A DNA stretch of 64,000 nucleotides from Nocardioides piscis (GTDB lineage Bacteria; Actinomycetota; Actinomycetes; Propionibacteriales; Nocardioidaceae). The notes under the pieces were generated by a model that was not told where the DNA came from, ran no database searches, and saw only the letters and a program-made list of their open reading frames with translations. Below are positions 1 to 8,564 of the stretch, one piece after another (within the stretch, counting starts at the first letter, position 1; each line of letters opens with the position of its first letter). Made by a program: the position numbers and the translations under genes. The stretch is taken from positions 1,116,001-1,180,000 of the forward strand of contig NZ_CP049866.1 of assembly GCF_011300215.1 (NCBI RefSeq), in the 5' to 3' direction.

Positions 1-555
1 CTCCTTGCGGCCCGCTTCGGCCAGCTCGACGAACGAGTCGACGCGGCCGTGGGCTTCCTCCTGGACCAGCAGCTCGACGACGGCGGATGGAACTGCGAGT
101 CACTGCGCAGCGGCTCGAGTCACGGCTCCTTCCACACCTCGATCACCGCACTGGAAGCTCTGGAGGCATATGCCGTGGCCGGCGGGAGCATCGACGTCAG
201 GGGAGCCTCGGGCCGGGGACGTGAGTTCTTCCTGGAGCACCACCTCTACCGCTCGCACCGCACCGGCGAGCTGGTCGACCCGGCGTTCGCGCGGTTCCCC
301 TTCCCGCCGCAGTGGCACTTCGACGTGATGCGTGGGCTCGAGCACTTCGCCCGAGTGGGTGCGTCGGTCGATGTCCGGCTGGAGCCTGCGGTGGCTGTCG
401 TCCGCCGGGCCCGGATGGCGGACGGTCGCTGGCCGAGGCACCGCGGCCACCCCGGTCGGGAGTGGTTCAGGATGGAGGAGCCCGGACCCAGCCGCTGGGC
501 GACCATGCGCGCGTTGCGGGTGCTCGGGTGGTGGGACGAGGGGACTGCTCAATAG
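1..555 (+). CDS. Alpha/alpha-toroid (squalene cyclase-like) protein, 5' partial
   Basis: The frame is open from the first base and runs 184 codons to a TAG stop, so the N-terminus lies outside the window. Near the start, FLLDQQLDDGGWN fits the QxxDGxW (QW-type) repeat of the alpha/alpha-toroid fold seen in terpene cyclases, prenyltransferase beta subunits and related proteins. A second repeat-like stretch is SITALEALEAY, and DGRWPRHRGHPG occurs near the C-terminus. The catalytic DXDD motif of squalene-hopene cyclases is not in the visible part. Many actinobacteria carry such toroid proteins outside terpene clusters, so no substrate is assigned. The last 7 bases overlap the convergent dinB. 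Confidence 0.6.
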   Translation, partial: LLAARFGQLDERVDAAVGFLLDQQLDDGGWNCESLRSGSSHGSFHTSITALEALEAYAVAGGSIDVRGASGRGREFFLEHHLYRSHRTGELVDPAFARFPFPPQWHFDVMRGLEHFARVGASVDVRLEPAVAVVRRARMADGRWPRHRGHPGREWFRMEEPGPSRWATMRALRVLGWWDEGTAQ

Positions 556-1598
556 CCGCCCGCGGGCGGCTGCATCTCTGCGCGCACCCCCAGCAGCCGG
601 ACGGGTCGGTCGTCACCGAGCGCGTCAAAGAGCGCGAGCGCCGTCTCCGCCAGCACCGCGGGATCCATCGTGGGCGCGCCCAGCTTGCGCACCTTCGTGT
701 GCGTGAAGAACGGCGCGAACCGGACCTTCAGGTGGACCCGGGTCGCCGCGCGCCCCTCCCTGGCCAGGTCGTCGACCACCCGGCCGGCGAGCTCGCCCAG
801 GGCGGCGGCGACCTCGTCGCGGGTGAGGAGGTCGGCCTGGTAGGTCGTCTCGCGGCCGTGGGCCCGGGCGACCCAAGGGGTGTCGTCGGGCCAGGCGCGT
901 CCGCCGCCGCGACCCAGCCGGCCGATGTGGGGGCCGGTGCTGGGCCCGAACGCGGCGACCAACGGGTCGTCGGGGCTGGCCGCGAGCTGGGCGACGGTCT
1001 CGATCCCGATCGCCGCGAGCCGCTGTCCGATCCTGGGGCCGACTCCCCACAGCGCGGTCGTCGGGCGGTGCCCCATCACGTCGAGCCAGTTGTCGCGGTG
1101 GAGGAAGAAGGTGCCCTGCGGCTTGCCGAAGTCGGTGGCGACCTTGGCCCGGACGAGGGTGTCGCCGATGCCGATCGAGCAGTGCAGCCGGGTCGCTGCC
1201 AGCACCTCGGCCTGGATCTCGAGCGCGGTCGTCAGCGGGTCGTCGGTCTCCACGCCGACGAAGGCCTCGTCCCAGCCGAGGACCTCGACCACGACGCCGG
1301 GGTGGGCGCGCAGCGTGGCCATCACCTGCGCCGAGGCGGCCTCGTAGACCGGGAAGTCGACGGGCAGCAGCACCGCCTCGGGGCACCGGCGGACGGCGAG
1401 CTTGAGGGCCAGCCCGGAACGGACGCCCCGCTCGCGCGCCTCGTAGGACGCCGTCGACACCACCGCCCTCTCGGTCGGGTCGCCGCGTCCGCCGACGATC
1501 ACCGGCAGGCCATGGAGCTCGGGGCGGCGGAGCAGCTCGACGGCGACCAGGAACTGGTCCATGTCGACGTGCAGCACCCAGCGCGCCGTCCCGGTCAT
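549..1598 (-). CDS. dinB: DNA polymerase IV (Y-family translesion polymerase)
   Basis: This 349-residue protein matches Y-family polymerases that copy damaged DNA. The first metal site is HVDMDQF (residues 10-16). The sugar-steric region is SYEARERGVRSG, about residues 51-62. The second carboxylate pair is in GWDEAFVGV, where most DinB proteins have S-I/L-DEAFLD. The helix-hairpin-helix region is WGVGPRIGQRLAAIGIETVAQLA, and the little finger contains RVHLKVRFAPF and a LLGVRAE end. The length is slightly short for DinB. It is transcribed alone, convergent with the upstream toroid gene. A damage-response role is inferred from the family; I see no clear LexA box at its start. Confidence 0.9.
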   Translation of the reverse strand: MTGTARWVLHVDMDQFLVAVELLRRPELHGLPVIVGGRGDPTERAVVSTASYEARERGVRSGLALKLAVRRCPEAVLLPVDFPVYEAASAQVMATLRAHPGVVVEVLGWDEAFVGVETDDPLTTALEIQAEVLAATRLHCSIGIGDTLVRAKVATDFGKPQGTFFLHRDNWLDVMGHRPTTALWGVGPRIGQRLAAIGIETVAQLAASPDDPLVAAFGPSTGPHIGRLGRGGGRAWPDDTPWVARAHGRETTYQADLLTRDEVAAALGELAGRVVDDLAREGRAATRVHLKVRFAPFFTHTKVRKLGAPTMDPAVLAETALALFDALGDDRPVRLLGVRAEMQPPAGGY

Positions 1599-1668
1599 GG
1601 CGACACGTTGCCAGCACGCACCGACACCGGCAACCGGCCACGACCCCCACGGTTGCGAGAATCACTGC

Positions 1669-2019
1669 GTGCTGGAGCTACAGACGGTCCTGATCGGCGC
1701 CCTGCTGCTGCTGACCCTCGTGGTCGGGGTGTACGTCGCCCTCGACCGCGGTCCCGACAGGTTCCTCCTCGGCGTGATCGGCGTGCTCGAGGTGGCACTG
1801 CTCGCCCTGGCCGTGACCGGCATCGTCCAGGTGGTGGGCGATGCCGAGATCGTGAGCCCGGCCGCCTTCGTGCTCTACCTGCTGGCCGCGCTGGTCGTGC
1901 TCCCGCTCGGGGTGATGTGGTCGTGGGCCGACCGCAGCCGCGGGTCGACCGCGGTGCTCGCCGTGGCAGCGTTCACCACCGCGTTCCTCGTGCTGCGGAG
2001 CATCCAGCTCCATGGCTGA
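1669..2019 (+). CDS. Small integral membrane protein
   Basis: The GTG start gives 116 residues, and the first membrane helix starts almost at once (LIGALLLLTLVVGVYVAL). Four hydrophobic segments follow one another: LLGVIGVLEVALLALAVTG, FVLYLLAALVVLPLGVMW and VLAVAAFTTAFLVL. The frame is open further upstream, but those codons overlap the dinB promoter region and are not hydrophobic. The stop overlaps the next membrane protein by 8 bases (ATGGCTGA), so the two are almost certainly co-translated. I do not recognise a functional family. The pair resembles two-gene membrane units common in Nocardioidaceae. Confidence 0.6.
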   Translation: MLELQTVLIGALLLLTLVVGVYVALDRGPDRFLLGVIGVLEVALLALAVTGIVQVVGDAEIVSPAAFVLYLLAALVVLPLGVMWSWADRSRGSTAVLAVAAFTTAFLVLRSIQLHG

Positions 2020-2452
2020 GCCGACCCGGACCTCGACCCCTGCGTCCAGCAGGCCGTCGACCAAGAGCGGCCTCGGCCGCGCGCTGGTCGCGATCTATGC
2101 CGTCTTCGCGCTGTCCGCGACCGCGCGGTCGGGGTTCCAGCTCGTCACGGACGCCGCCGCTGCGCCGGTCGCCTACGGCCTCTCGGCCGTCGCGGCGCTG
2201 GTCTACGTCGCCGCCACCCTCGGCCTTGCCGAGGTCGGCCCCGCGCCGCGCCGGCTCGCCTGGGCGGCCGTCGGGTTCGAGCTCGTCGGCGTCCTGGCGG
2301 TCGGGACGCTGACCGTGCTGGAGCCCGAGCTCTTCACCGAGCCGACCGTCTGGTCGACGTACGGCGAGGGCTATGGCTATCTCCCGCTCCTGCTGCCCTT
2401 CCTCGGCGTCGCTTGGCTCGTCCGCACGCGGCCGGCCGTGCGCGGCGCCTGA
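2012..2452 (+). CDS. Membrane protein with four predicted helices
   Basis: This 146-residue protein has a Ser/Thr/Pro-rich cytoplasmic-looking N-terminus of about 20 residues and then four hydrophobic segments: LVAIYAVFALSATA, YGLSAVAALVYVAATLGLA, LAWAAVGFELVGVLAVGTLTV and YLPLLLPFLGVAWLV. The segment GYGYLPLLLPFLGV at the end is characteristic of a small actinobacterial membrane family of unknown function. It starts within the last codons of the upstream membrane gene, so both should be translated together. It converges with the glycerophosphodiesterase gene. Confidence 0.6.
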   Translation: MAEPTRTSTPASSRPSTKSGLGRALVAIYAVFALSATARSGFQLVTDAAAAPVAYGLSAVAALVYVAATLGLAEVGPAPRRLAWAAVGFELVGVLAVGTLTVLEPELFTEPTVWSTYGEGYGYLPLLLPFLGVAWLVRTRPAVRGA

Positions 2453-2503
2453 GCTGGCCGTCCCTGCGGCGAAGTCCCCGCTCGGGCGGTGACTCCGACC
2501 GGG

Positions 2504-3301
2504 TCACGCGGGGGCGGTGCGCCGACCGGCGAGCGGAGCCCACTGTCCGCGGGCGATCAGCACCTCGCGCAGCAGGTCGGGGTGGTCGGTGATGATCGCG
2601 TCCACCCCGGCGTCGAGGAGCTGGTGCATCGTGGGCTGGTCGTTGACGGTCCACACCGCGACGCGGATGTCGAGGGCGTGGGCGCGGCGGACGATGCGCT
2701 CGGCATAGATCGGCACCCGGCCCAGGCGCAGCGGCACGTGCGCGAAGGTGCCCGAGGCCACCCGCGCCGGCGGGCGGGCGTAGGAGCGCGAGGCGGCGAT
2801 CAGCGTCGTCAGGGCTCGCCACCCGAGAGCGGTCGTCACGTCCGGTACGGCGCGCTGCACCCGCAGCAGCCGGTTGGACCACGCCCCGGCGATGCAGACC
2901 CGCTCGGCCCACGACGGGTTCTGGACCAGCAGCGAGACCAGGGCCCGCCCGGACGCCTCGTCCTTCAGGTCGATCGCGAAGCGGGTCGCAGGGAACGAGC
3001 CCATCGCCTCGGCGAGCGTCGGGATCGGTTCGCTGCCGTCGACGCGCAGTCGCCGGAGCGAGCGGGTCGAGTGGTCGGCGACGGTGCCCTCGACCCCGGT
3101 GACGCGTCGCAGGGCAACGTCGTGGAAGCACACGAGGTCGCCGTCGCGGGTCGTCTGGACGTCGGTCTCCAGATAGCGCAGCCCCAGCGCGGTGGCCCGC
3201 GCGAAGGTCGCCAGCGTGTTCTCCGGGCCGAGCCCGACGCCGCCGCGGTGGGCGATCGCGAGCGGGCCGTCGTCCTCGCCATACCTCATGGCAGCCAGCA
3301 T
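2504..3301 (-). CDS. Glycerophosphodiester phosphodiesterase
   Basis: The product hydrolyses glycerophosphodiesters to glycerol-3-phosphate and an alcohol. The family signature is complete: IAHRGG (general acid/base His and Arg), PENT, ETDVQTTRDG (metal-binding Glu and Asp), VCFHD (second His), and AIDLKDE on the following strand. A late WTVNDQ and ITDHPDL complete the TIM barrel. The start is uncertain. ATG at 3301 gives 265 residues, and ATG at 3289 begins directly at MRYGEDDGPLAIAHRGG; neither has a good Shine-Dalgarno. There is no signal peptide, so it acts in the cytoplasm, probably in phospholipid head-group recycling. Confidence 0.85.
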   Translation of the reverse strand: MLAAMRYGEDDGPLAIAHRGGVGLGPENTLATFARATALGLRYLETDVQTTRDGDLVCFHDVALRRVTGVEGTVADHSTRSLRRLRVDGSEPIPTLAEAMGSFPATRFAIDLKDEASGRALVSLLVQNPSWAERVCIAGAWSNRLLRVQRAVPDVTTALGWRALTTLIAASRSYARPPARVASGTFAHVPLRLGRVPIYAERIVRRAHALDIRVAVWTVNDQPTMHQLLDAGVDAIITDHPDLLREVLIARGQWAPLAGRRTAPA

Positions 3302-3429
3302 GGGTGCCGAGAGCTGCTCCGGAACAGGAGTCGCGGCCCGGATCGGCCACTGTTCACCCAGGCTTCGTCGACGACGCTCCTCCTGCTCGCCCACGGGAAT
3401 CGGACCCGCCGCCCTGCTGTTGGGCAGGC

Positions 3430-3840
3430 ATGAGCGACTTCACCCCCTTCGAGCAGCTGTTGGCCGGCCACGCGGGTCTTCTCGAGGACTCCGTCCACGA
3501 CCGCTGGGTGCGCGCGCAGGCGCTGTTCGAGGACCGGGCCTACCGGGAGGCAGCCCTGCTGCTGCGCGAGCTGATCGACCTCTCCGAGGGCGCGGAGGTC
3601 CACGCCCTGACCGATGCGCGCCTGTTGCTGGCGCGGGCCTATTTCCACGCCGCGCTGCTCGACCCAGCCATCGCCGCCGCTCGCGAGGTGCTGGCGAGCG
3701 ACCCGGGCGAGGCCTATGCCCACCTGCTCATCGGTCGTTCGCTCCAGCGCCAGAGCAAGCACGACGAGGCTGCCCCGCACCTGCGGTTGGCGAGCCTGCT
3801 GGGTGGCTACGACGAGGCCTCGGCGATCACCAGCGCCTGA
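3430..3840 (+). CDS. Tetratricopeptide-repeat protein
   Basis: The 136-residue protein is almost entirely helical TPR-like repeats: RAQALFEDRAYREAALLLRE, LTDARLLLARAYFHAALLD and EAYAHLLIGRSLQRQSKHDEA all show the Ala/Gly/Leu spacing of TPR helices. ATG at 3430 is chosen because the upstream codons overlap the glycerophosphodiesterase leader and are not TPR-like. There are no membrane segments or signal peptide. TPR proteins of this size are scaffolds for protein-protein contacts, and no partner can be named here. Confidence 0.75.
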   Translation: MSDFTPFEQLLAGHAGLLEDSVHDRWVRAQALFEDRAYREAALLLRELIDLSEGAEVHALTDARLLLARAYFHAALLDPAIAAAREVLASDPGEAYAHLLIGRSLQRQSKHDEAAPHLRLASLLGGYDEASAITSA

Positions 3841-3885
3841 CACCGGGTCCTGCGGGACGCGGGGAATAGGGCGCCGAGGTGCCTC

Positions 3886-3912
3886 GTTAGAAGTAGTACA
3901 ATCTTCAACCAA
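3886..3912 (+). promoter_or_regulatory. 27-bp operator over the -10 of the monooxygenase operon, shared with yceI
   Basis: The element contains GAAGTAGTACAA followed by CTTCAACCAA, and includes a -10 hexamer TACAAT (3897-3902). It ends just before the AAGGAGG ribosome-binding site of the gene at 3924. The same 27 positions occur on the minus strand upstream of yceI (15993-16019) with only two differences. The outer parts, GTT.GAAG and CTTCAAC, form an imperfect inverted repeat. A regulator of the MarR type binding both sites is my inference; no marR gene is in the window. Confidence 0.65.
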
Positions 3913-3923
3913 GGAGGCGCACC

Positions 3924-5065
3924 ATGCAGTTCGGCATCTTCAGCGTCGGCGACATCACCCCCGACCCGACCACCGGCGTCGCGCCGTCCGAGGGCGAGCG
4001 CATCGAGTCGATGACCCGGATCGCGCTGAAGGCGGAAGAGGTCGGGCTCGACGTCTTCGCGACCGGGGAGCACCACAACCCGCCCTTCACCGTCTCCTCA
4101 CCGACGACCCACCTGGCGTGGATAGCGGCCAAGACCCAGAAGCTGCTCCTGAGCACCTCCACCACCTTGATCACCACCAACGACCCGGTGAAGATCGCCG
4201 AGGACTACGCCTTCCTCCAGCACCTCTCCGGTGGCCGCGTCGACCTGATGATGGGCCGCGGCAACACCGGCCCGGTCTATCCATGGTTCGGCAAGGACAT
4301 CCGCGACGGGATCAAGCTCGCGATCGAGAACTACCATCTCCTGCGCAAGCTCTGGCGCGAGCCGGTCGTCAACTGGCAGGGCCAGTTCCGCACCCCGCTG
4401 CAGGGCTACACCTCGACGCCGGCCCCGCTCGACGACACCCCGCCCTTCGTGTGGCACGGCTCCATCCGCAGCCCCGAGATCGCCGAGCAGGCGGCCTACT
4501 ACGGCGACGGGTTCTTCCACAACCACATCTTCTGGGGCCCCGAGCACACCGCGCAGATGGTGCGGCTCTATCGGCAGCGCTTCGAGCACTACGGCCACGG
4601 TGCGGCCGAGGAGGCGATCGTCGGCCTCGGCGGCCAGGTGTTCCTGGGCGCGAGCGAGGCGGAGGCCAAGAAGCAGTTCCGGCCCTACTTCGACAACGCA
4701 CCGGTCTATGGCCACGGCCCCTCCCTCGAGGACTTCACCGCCGCCACGCCGCTGACGGTCGGCACCCCGAGCAGGTCATCGAGCGCACCCTCGGCTTCGC
4801 CGACTACGCCGGCGACTACCAGCGCCAGCTGTTCCTGATCGACCACGCGGGCCTGCCGATCGACGTGGTGCTGGAGCAGCTCGAGATCCTCGGGCGCGAG
4901 GTCGTGCCGGTGCTGCGCGCCGAGTTCGACCGCCGTCGCCCCGCCCACGTGCCGAGCGACCCGCCCACCCACGCCTCGCTGGTGGCCGCCGGCCCGGACG
5001 CGGCTCACCACCTCGTCGAGCCCGCCCGGGCCACGGCCGAGGCCAAGGAAGGCGTGACCGCATGA
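3924..5065 (+). pseudogene. CE1758-family luciferase-like FMN-dependent monooxygenase, apparent 1-base deletion
   Basis: The first 280 codons read MQFGIFSVGDITPDP and continue with the bacterial luciferase fold (FATGEHHNPPF, TSTTLITTNDPVKIAEDYAFL, GRVDLMMGRGN). This is the CE1758-type monooxygenase that pairs with a CE1759-type FMN reductase. At 4764-4770 the frame breaks. Adding one G to CCCCGAG restores TVGTPEQVIERTLGFADYAGDYQRQ and the normal end, giving about 380 residues. The length is one base short of a multiple of three. A strong AAGGAGG lies 6 bases before the ATG. The stop overlaps the FMN reductase start (ATGA). The gene is either a real frameshift mutant or, more likely, a sequence error. 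Confidence 0.8.
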
Positions 5066-5715
5066 GCCGCACCGTCGTGGTCCTCACCGCCGGCCTGACC
5101 GTCCCGTCCTCGACCCGGATGCTCGGCGACCAGCTCGCCGACGCGGTTGCGGCCGCCGTGGGCGCCCGGGGCGAGGCAGTCAGCTTCGAGCATGTCGAGG
5201 TGCGCGACCTCGCCCAGGACCTCGCCTCCTTCATGACCAGCGGGGGAGTGACGACCGCACGCCTGGCCGCCGTCCGCGAGCAGGTGTCGGCCGCCGACGG
5301 CCTGATCGCCGTCACGCCGGTCTTCAGCGCGAGCTACAGCGGGCTGTTCAAGATGTTGGTCGACGCCCTCGACACCGACGCCCTCAACGCGATGCCGGTG
5401 CTGATCGCCGCGACCGCCGGCTCGGCCCGCCACTCGCTCGTGCTCGACCACGCCATGCGCCCGCTGTTCAGCTATCTGCGGGCCGTGGTGCTCCCGACCG
5501 GGGTCTTCGCCGCGACCGAGGACTTCGGTTCCACCGGGCTCTCCGACCGGGTCGCGCGTGCTGCGGCCGAGCTGGCCAACGCCGTCGTCGTCGCCGGCGC
5601 CGACCACGTCGCCGGGTTCGCGCCCGACCCGACTGCGCGTCGGCGTACGTCGGGCAACGACCTCGCGCCCGTCACCGACTTCGCGACCCTGCTCCAGGGG
5701 CACTCGGGCTCCTAG
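5062..5715 (+). CDS. CE1759-family NAD(P)H-dependent FMN reductase
   Basis: The 217-residue flavodoxin-like protein would supply reduced FMN to the monooxygenase encoded just upstream. Visible features are the N-terminal strand TVVVLTAGLTVPSSTRMLGDQLADAV with the phosphate-binding loop SSTR, then ADGLIAVTPVFSASYSGLFKMLVDAL (the flavin loop of NADPH-dependent FMN reductases) and AMPVLIAATAGSARHSL. The start overlaps the upstream stop by 4 bases, so translation of the pair is coupled. CE1758/CE1759 are a recognised two-protein flavin system in actinobacteria; the substrate is not known to me. The operon probably responds to redox or electrophile stress through the shared operator at 3886-3912. 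Confidence 0.85.
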   Translation: MSRTVVVLTAGLTVPSSTRMLGDQLADAVAAAVGARGEAVSFEHVEVRDLAQDLASFMTSGGVTTARLAAVREQVSAADGLIAVTPVFSASYSGLFKMLVDALDTDALNAMPVLIAATAGSARHSLVLDHAMRPLFSYLRAVVLPTGVFAATEDFGSTGLSDRVARAAAELANAVVVAGADHVAGFAPDPTARRRTSGNDLAPVTDFATLLQGHSGS

Positions 5716-5735
5716 CGCAGACCCGCGGCGGAGCA

Positions 5736-5764
5736 TTGCCTTTCGCCTCGTTTCGCCCTAGTCT
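5736..5764 (+). promoter_or_regulatory. Sigma-70-type promoter
   Basis: A TTGCCT box (5736-5741) and a TAGTCT box (5759-5764) are separated by exactly 17 bases, ahead of the GGAGGGGG ribosome-binding site and the GTG at 5822. Assigned by inspection only. Confidence 0.4.
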
Positions 5765-5821
5765 CAGCCCGCTGCGCACGGCTCGGGAGGTCGGCGTGAC
5801 GACCGGAGGGGGTCCGCGGCT

Positions 5822-7203
5822 GTGCGTGTCATGACGTTGCGGGAGCACGACCTGCGCGGTGGTCGGCTCGTCGCCCTGACCCCGTACTCCCCGTCCAGGC
5901 CCTCCTTCTCCGACGCCCCGTCGACGTTCAACCAGCGGCTCCACATCGCATCCACCGCGTCGCGGGGTCGTGGCGGGCGGTGGCGTTCGAGCAGTTCGGG
6001 CACGCCGACGTCGCGGCCTGGTCGCGGGCGGTCGCCGAGTTCATGGCCCGCCACGAAGGGCTGCGCAGCGAGCTCCTGATCGGTGGCCACTCCCAGGTCA
6101 GCTCGCGGCTCGACTACGACCCCGACGTGCGGATCCGCACGGAGGAGCACGACCTGACCGGCGACACCGGGGCCTGGCGCGACCGGCTGGAGGCGATCAT
6201 CGGCTACGCGTGTCGCCCCACGTCGTGGCCGGCGTCGTGGTTCGGCGTGATCGACCGCGGCGGCTCGTCCACCTTCATCGCAGCGTTCGATCGATCGCTG
6301 GTGGACGAGGTGTCGTTGCTGACGGCCCTGCGTGACCTGCATGCGCTCTATCTCGTCCACGTCCGCCCGTCATCGGGCCGGGCCCCGCTTCCGGAGGTCG
6401 GGTCATTCCTCGATGCCGCCGTCGAGGAGCAGGCCGCGCCTTTCGACCCGGACTCGATGGAAGCCTGCTATTGGCACGACTTCCTCGAGCGCTTCGACGC
6501 GACAGTGCCCCGCTCGGGCTTCGAGACCGGTCTGCGCCCCGGGCAGGAGGCGACCCTCGCCACCTCCGAGCACCTGCTGGTCACTCCCGGGCAGCTCTCG
6601 TGGCTGACCGCGAGCCTGGGACGACGGGCCTCCGCCCCCACGGTCATGCTGGCCGCTGCGGCGATGGCCCACCGCCGGGCCGGGACAGCCTCCGGACTGA
6701 CCACCATGCTCCAGGTCGACACCCGGCGGCTGCCCGAGTGGGAGCAGGCGATGGGCTGGTTCGACACCGTCGTGCCGCTGGAGATCGAGGCCGCCGCGAC
6801 CCTGCGCGAGACCCTGCCTCGCGCAGACCTGGCGTGGATGCTCGCCGAGTCGATGAGCTGGGTGTCGGTGGCCAGGGTGCTGTCCGCCGTGCCGCTCCCG
6901 GTGCGCTGGCCCTCGGGCGACCTCAACACCGTCGCCTGGCACGACCTGCGCGCCCGTCCGGGCAACGACCTCGTCGACCTGACCTCGGCCGTGCTGCTGG
7001 AGCAGCAGGCGACGACCGACGAGGTCCAGCTCGCGTTCACCCGGACCAGGAGGGGCGTCTTCGTGCGGTGCCGTCGACCCGACACCCCTGAGGCCCACGA
7101 CTCGTTCGAGCGCTGGCTCGCCGAGCTCGAGCTCATCGTCGGCGACGGCCCCGAGACTGCGGCCTCGCGCCCGCGCATCGACAGCTCCTGCCCCCAGGGC
7201 TAG
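5822..7203 (+). pseudogene. Condensation-domain/acyltransferase-like protein, apparent 1-base deletion
   Basis: GTG at 5822 follows GGAGGGGG by 8 bases. The N-terminal 45 residues (LTPYSPSRPSFSDAPSTFNQRLHIAS) lie in one frame. The rest, from GSWRAVAFEQFGHADVAAW onward, lies in the next frame. Adding one G to the run at 5964-5967 joins them into about 460 residues. The fold resembles NRPS condensation or PapA-type acyltransferase proteins. The position where those have HHxxxDG reads DRSLVDE (in FIAAFDRSLVDEVS), so both catalytic histidines are absent. No carrier protein or ligase lies nearby. It may be non-catalytic or bind a ligand, and the assignment to the superfamily is moderate. Confidence 0.6.
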
Positions 7204-7272
7204 GACGCCCCGGCGGCGCCGCGCTCCCTGCGGGTGAACCGGACCTGGTCCAGACGTGCGACGGTGAGCCCC

Positions 7273-7389
7273 ATGAGTCCTGTGCGAATTCGTCCCCTCG
7301 GCGGCGCCCCCGGTTGCCTCGCCATGATCGCCATCTCGATCGCCGCCTCGGTGCTGCTGACGGTCCTGCTGAACGTGATCGCGCGCTGA
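7273..7389 (+). CDS. 38-residue single-pass membrane peptide
   Basis: The ORF begins with ATG at 7273, with GGTGAG 6 bases upstream, and encodes VRIRPLGGAPGCLAM followed by one hydrophobic helix (IAISIAASVLLTVLLNVIA) and a final Arg. The RPLGGxPGCL head before a single helix looks like a conserved small actinobacterial membrane protein. I infer conservation from memory of similar peptides and have not compared databases. It lies alone between two broken genes and faces the same way as both. Confidence 0.5.
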   Translation: MSPVRIRPLGGAPGCLAMIAISIAASVLLTVLLNVIAR

Positions 7390-7478
7390 GCGCCGGTCGG
7401 GGCTATCGCCGTACGCCGAGTGGTCGCTAGGTTCGAAGGACGGCGGACGGCCCGCCGGTCTGCTCTCTGGGAGGACCG

Positions 7479-7888
7479 ATGGCTTCCAAGCTCAATCCCT
7501 ATCTCAGCTTCAAGGGACACTGCCGTGAGGCGATGACCTTCTATGCCGCCGTGTTCGGGGCACACCGGAGTTCTCGACGTTCGGCGACATGGGTGGGTCC
7601 GACGACATCAAGGACCAGATCATGCACTCCTCGCTGATCACCGACGCCGGCTACACGATCTTCGCCTCCGACGCCCCGCCCGGGATGGAGGCCCGCCCCA
7701 ACGGTCAGATCAGCATCAGCGGCGACGACGACGAACAGCTCCGCGGCTACTGGACTGCGCTTCGCGAGGGAGCCAACGTCGAGGTTCCCCTCGCCCGCCA
7801 GCCCTGGGGCGACGACTACGGCCACCTCGTCGACAAGTTCGGGGTGCTGTGGATGGTCAACATCCTCGGGGAGACCAAGCAGGGCTGA
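7479..7888 (+). pseudogene. VOC (PhnB/glyoxalase-like) protein, apparent 1-base deletion
   Basis: A good ribosome-binding site (GGGAGGA) precedes ATG at 7479. The first 26 codons give ASKLNPYLSFKGHCREAMTF and YAAVFG, the usual PhnB/VOC opening. After the GGGG at 7557-7560 the frame must shift by one base to give TPEFSTFGDMGG and the remainder (DQIMHSSL, PWGDDYGHLVDKFGVLWMVN). Restoring one G yields a normal 136-residue protein. PhnB-like proteins of this type often lack the metal ligands of true glyoxalases, and the role is unknown. Confidence 0.75.
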
Positions 7889-7910
7889 TCCCCCACAGCT
7901 GCCGGCGAGG

Positions 7911-8564
7911 TCAGTCCTGCCAGGCCGGACCATCGCCGCCGAGCCTGTCGACGAGCCGGGCCGCGACGTGTGCGGCGTTGGCGCGGCGCACCTCCTCGGG
8001 CACCGGCGGCAGGTTCTCCTCCCAGTCCAGGAGGGTGGAGCCGCGCAGCTGCAGCATCCGGGCCGGCCGGCCGAAGAAGAACGGGTGCAGGTGGGCGCTG
8101 CCGTCGCCGATCCGGGCGCCGTGGCAGCGTCCGACGCTGGGCAGCTCCTCGACAGCCGCGGTGATGGCAACCGTCAGCCGCCCCAGCTCAGCAGCCAGGT
8201 CGTCGGGCAGGTCGGCGAGGTCGTAGTGCTCGCGCGGCATCAGGATCAACGCGACCGGCAGTCGCATGTCGAGGAGCTTCAGGATCCACCGCTCGTTGCT
8301 CCAGACCACCTGGCGGGCCTGCTTGTCCGGCTGTCGACAGCCGCAGTCGGCCGGGTCCTCCCCTTGGCGCGGCGGGTCGCTGTCGGCCAACGGCTCCAGC
8401 GGCTTGACCCGGAGGCCGTCGAGCTCGAAGGGGAAGATGTCCCAGCCCGGCATCAGCTCGATCGCGACAGGCAGGCGGCCCTGCTCGTCGGTCGCCGCGG
8501 CGACTCGGGCGTGGAACTCTTCGGCGGTCTCGAGATCGGTCACGCCGGGAGTCTTGCAGGTCAC
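7911..8564 (-). CDS. HIT-like protein of unknown substrate
   Basis: The 217-residue product has a stretch LPVALILMPREHYDLADLPDDLAAELGRL followed by GDGSAHLHPFFFGRP. The HLHPFFF segment is an incomplete HxHxH-type motif, and together with the preceding strand it suggests a histidine-triad or GalT-like nucleotide-binding fold. A Cys pair (CGC, residues about 74-76) lies in an insert. The GTG start overlaps the SDR stop by 4 bases (GTGA), so it is translationally coupled to that gene and probably works with it. The exact enzymatic role is not known to me. Confidence 0.55.
   Translation of the reverse strand: MTCKTPGVTDLETAEEFHARVAAATDEQGRLPVAIELMPGWDIFPFELDGLRVKPLEPLADSDPPRQGEDPADCGCRQPDKQARQVVWSNERWILKLLDMRLPVALILMPREHYDLADLPDDLAAELGRLTVAITAAVEELPSVGRCHGARIGDGSAHLHPFFFGRPARMLQLRGSTLLDWEENLPPVPEEVRRANAAHVAARLVDRLGGDGPAWQD

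Noticed and set aside
312..2312. A 666-codon plus-strand open frame across dinB and the membrane genes
   Set aside because: It is antisense to dinB and out of frame with both membrane proteins, with low-complexity Arg/Pro sequence.
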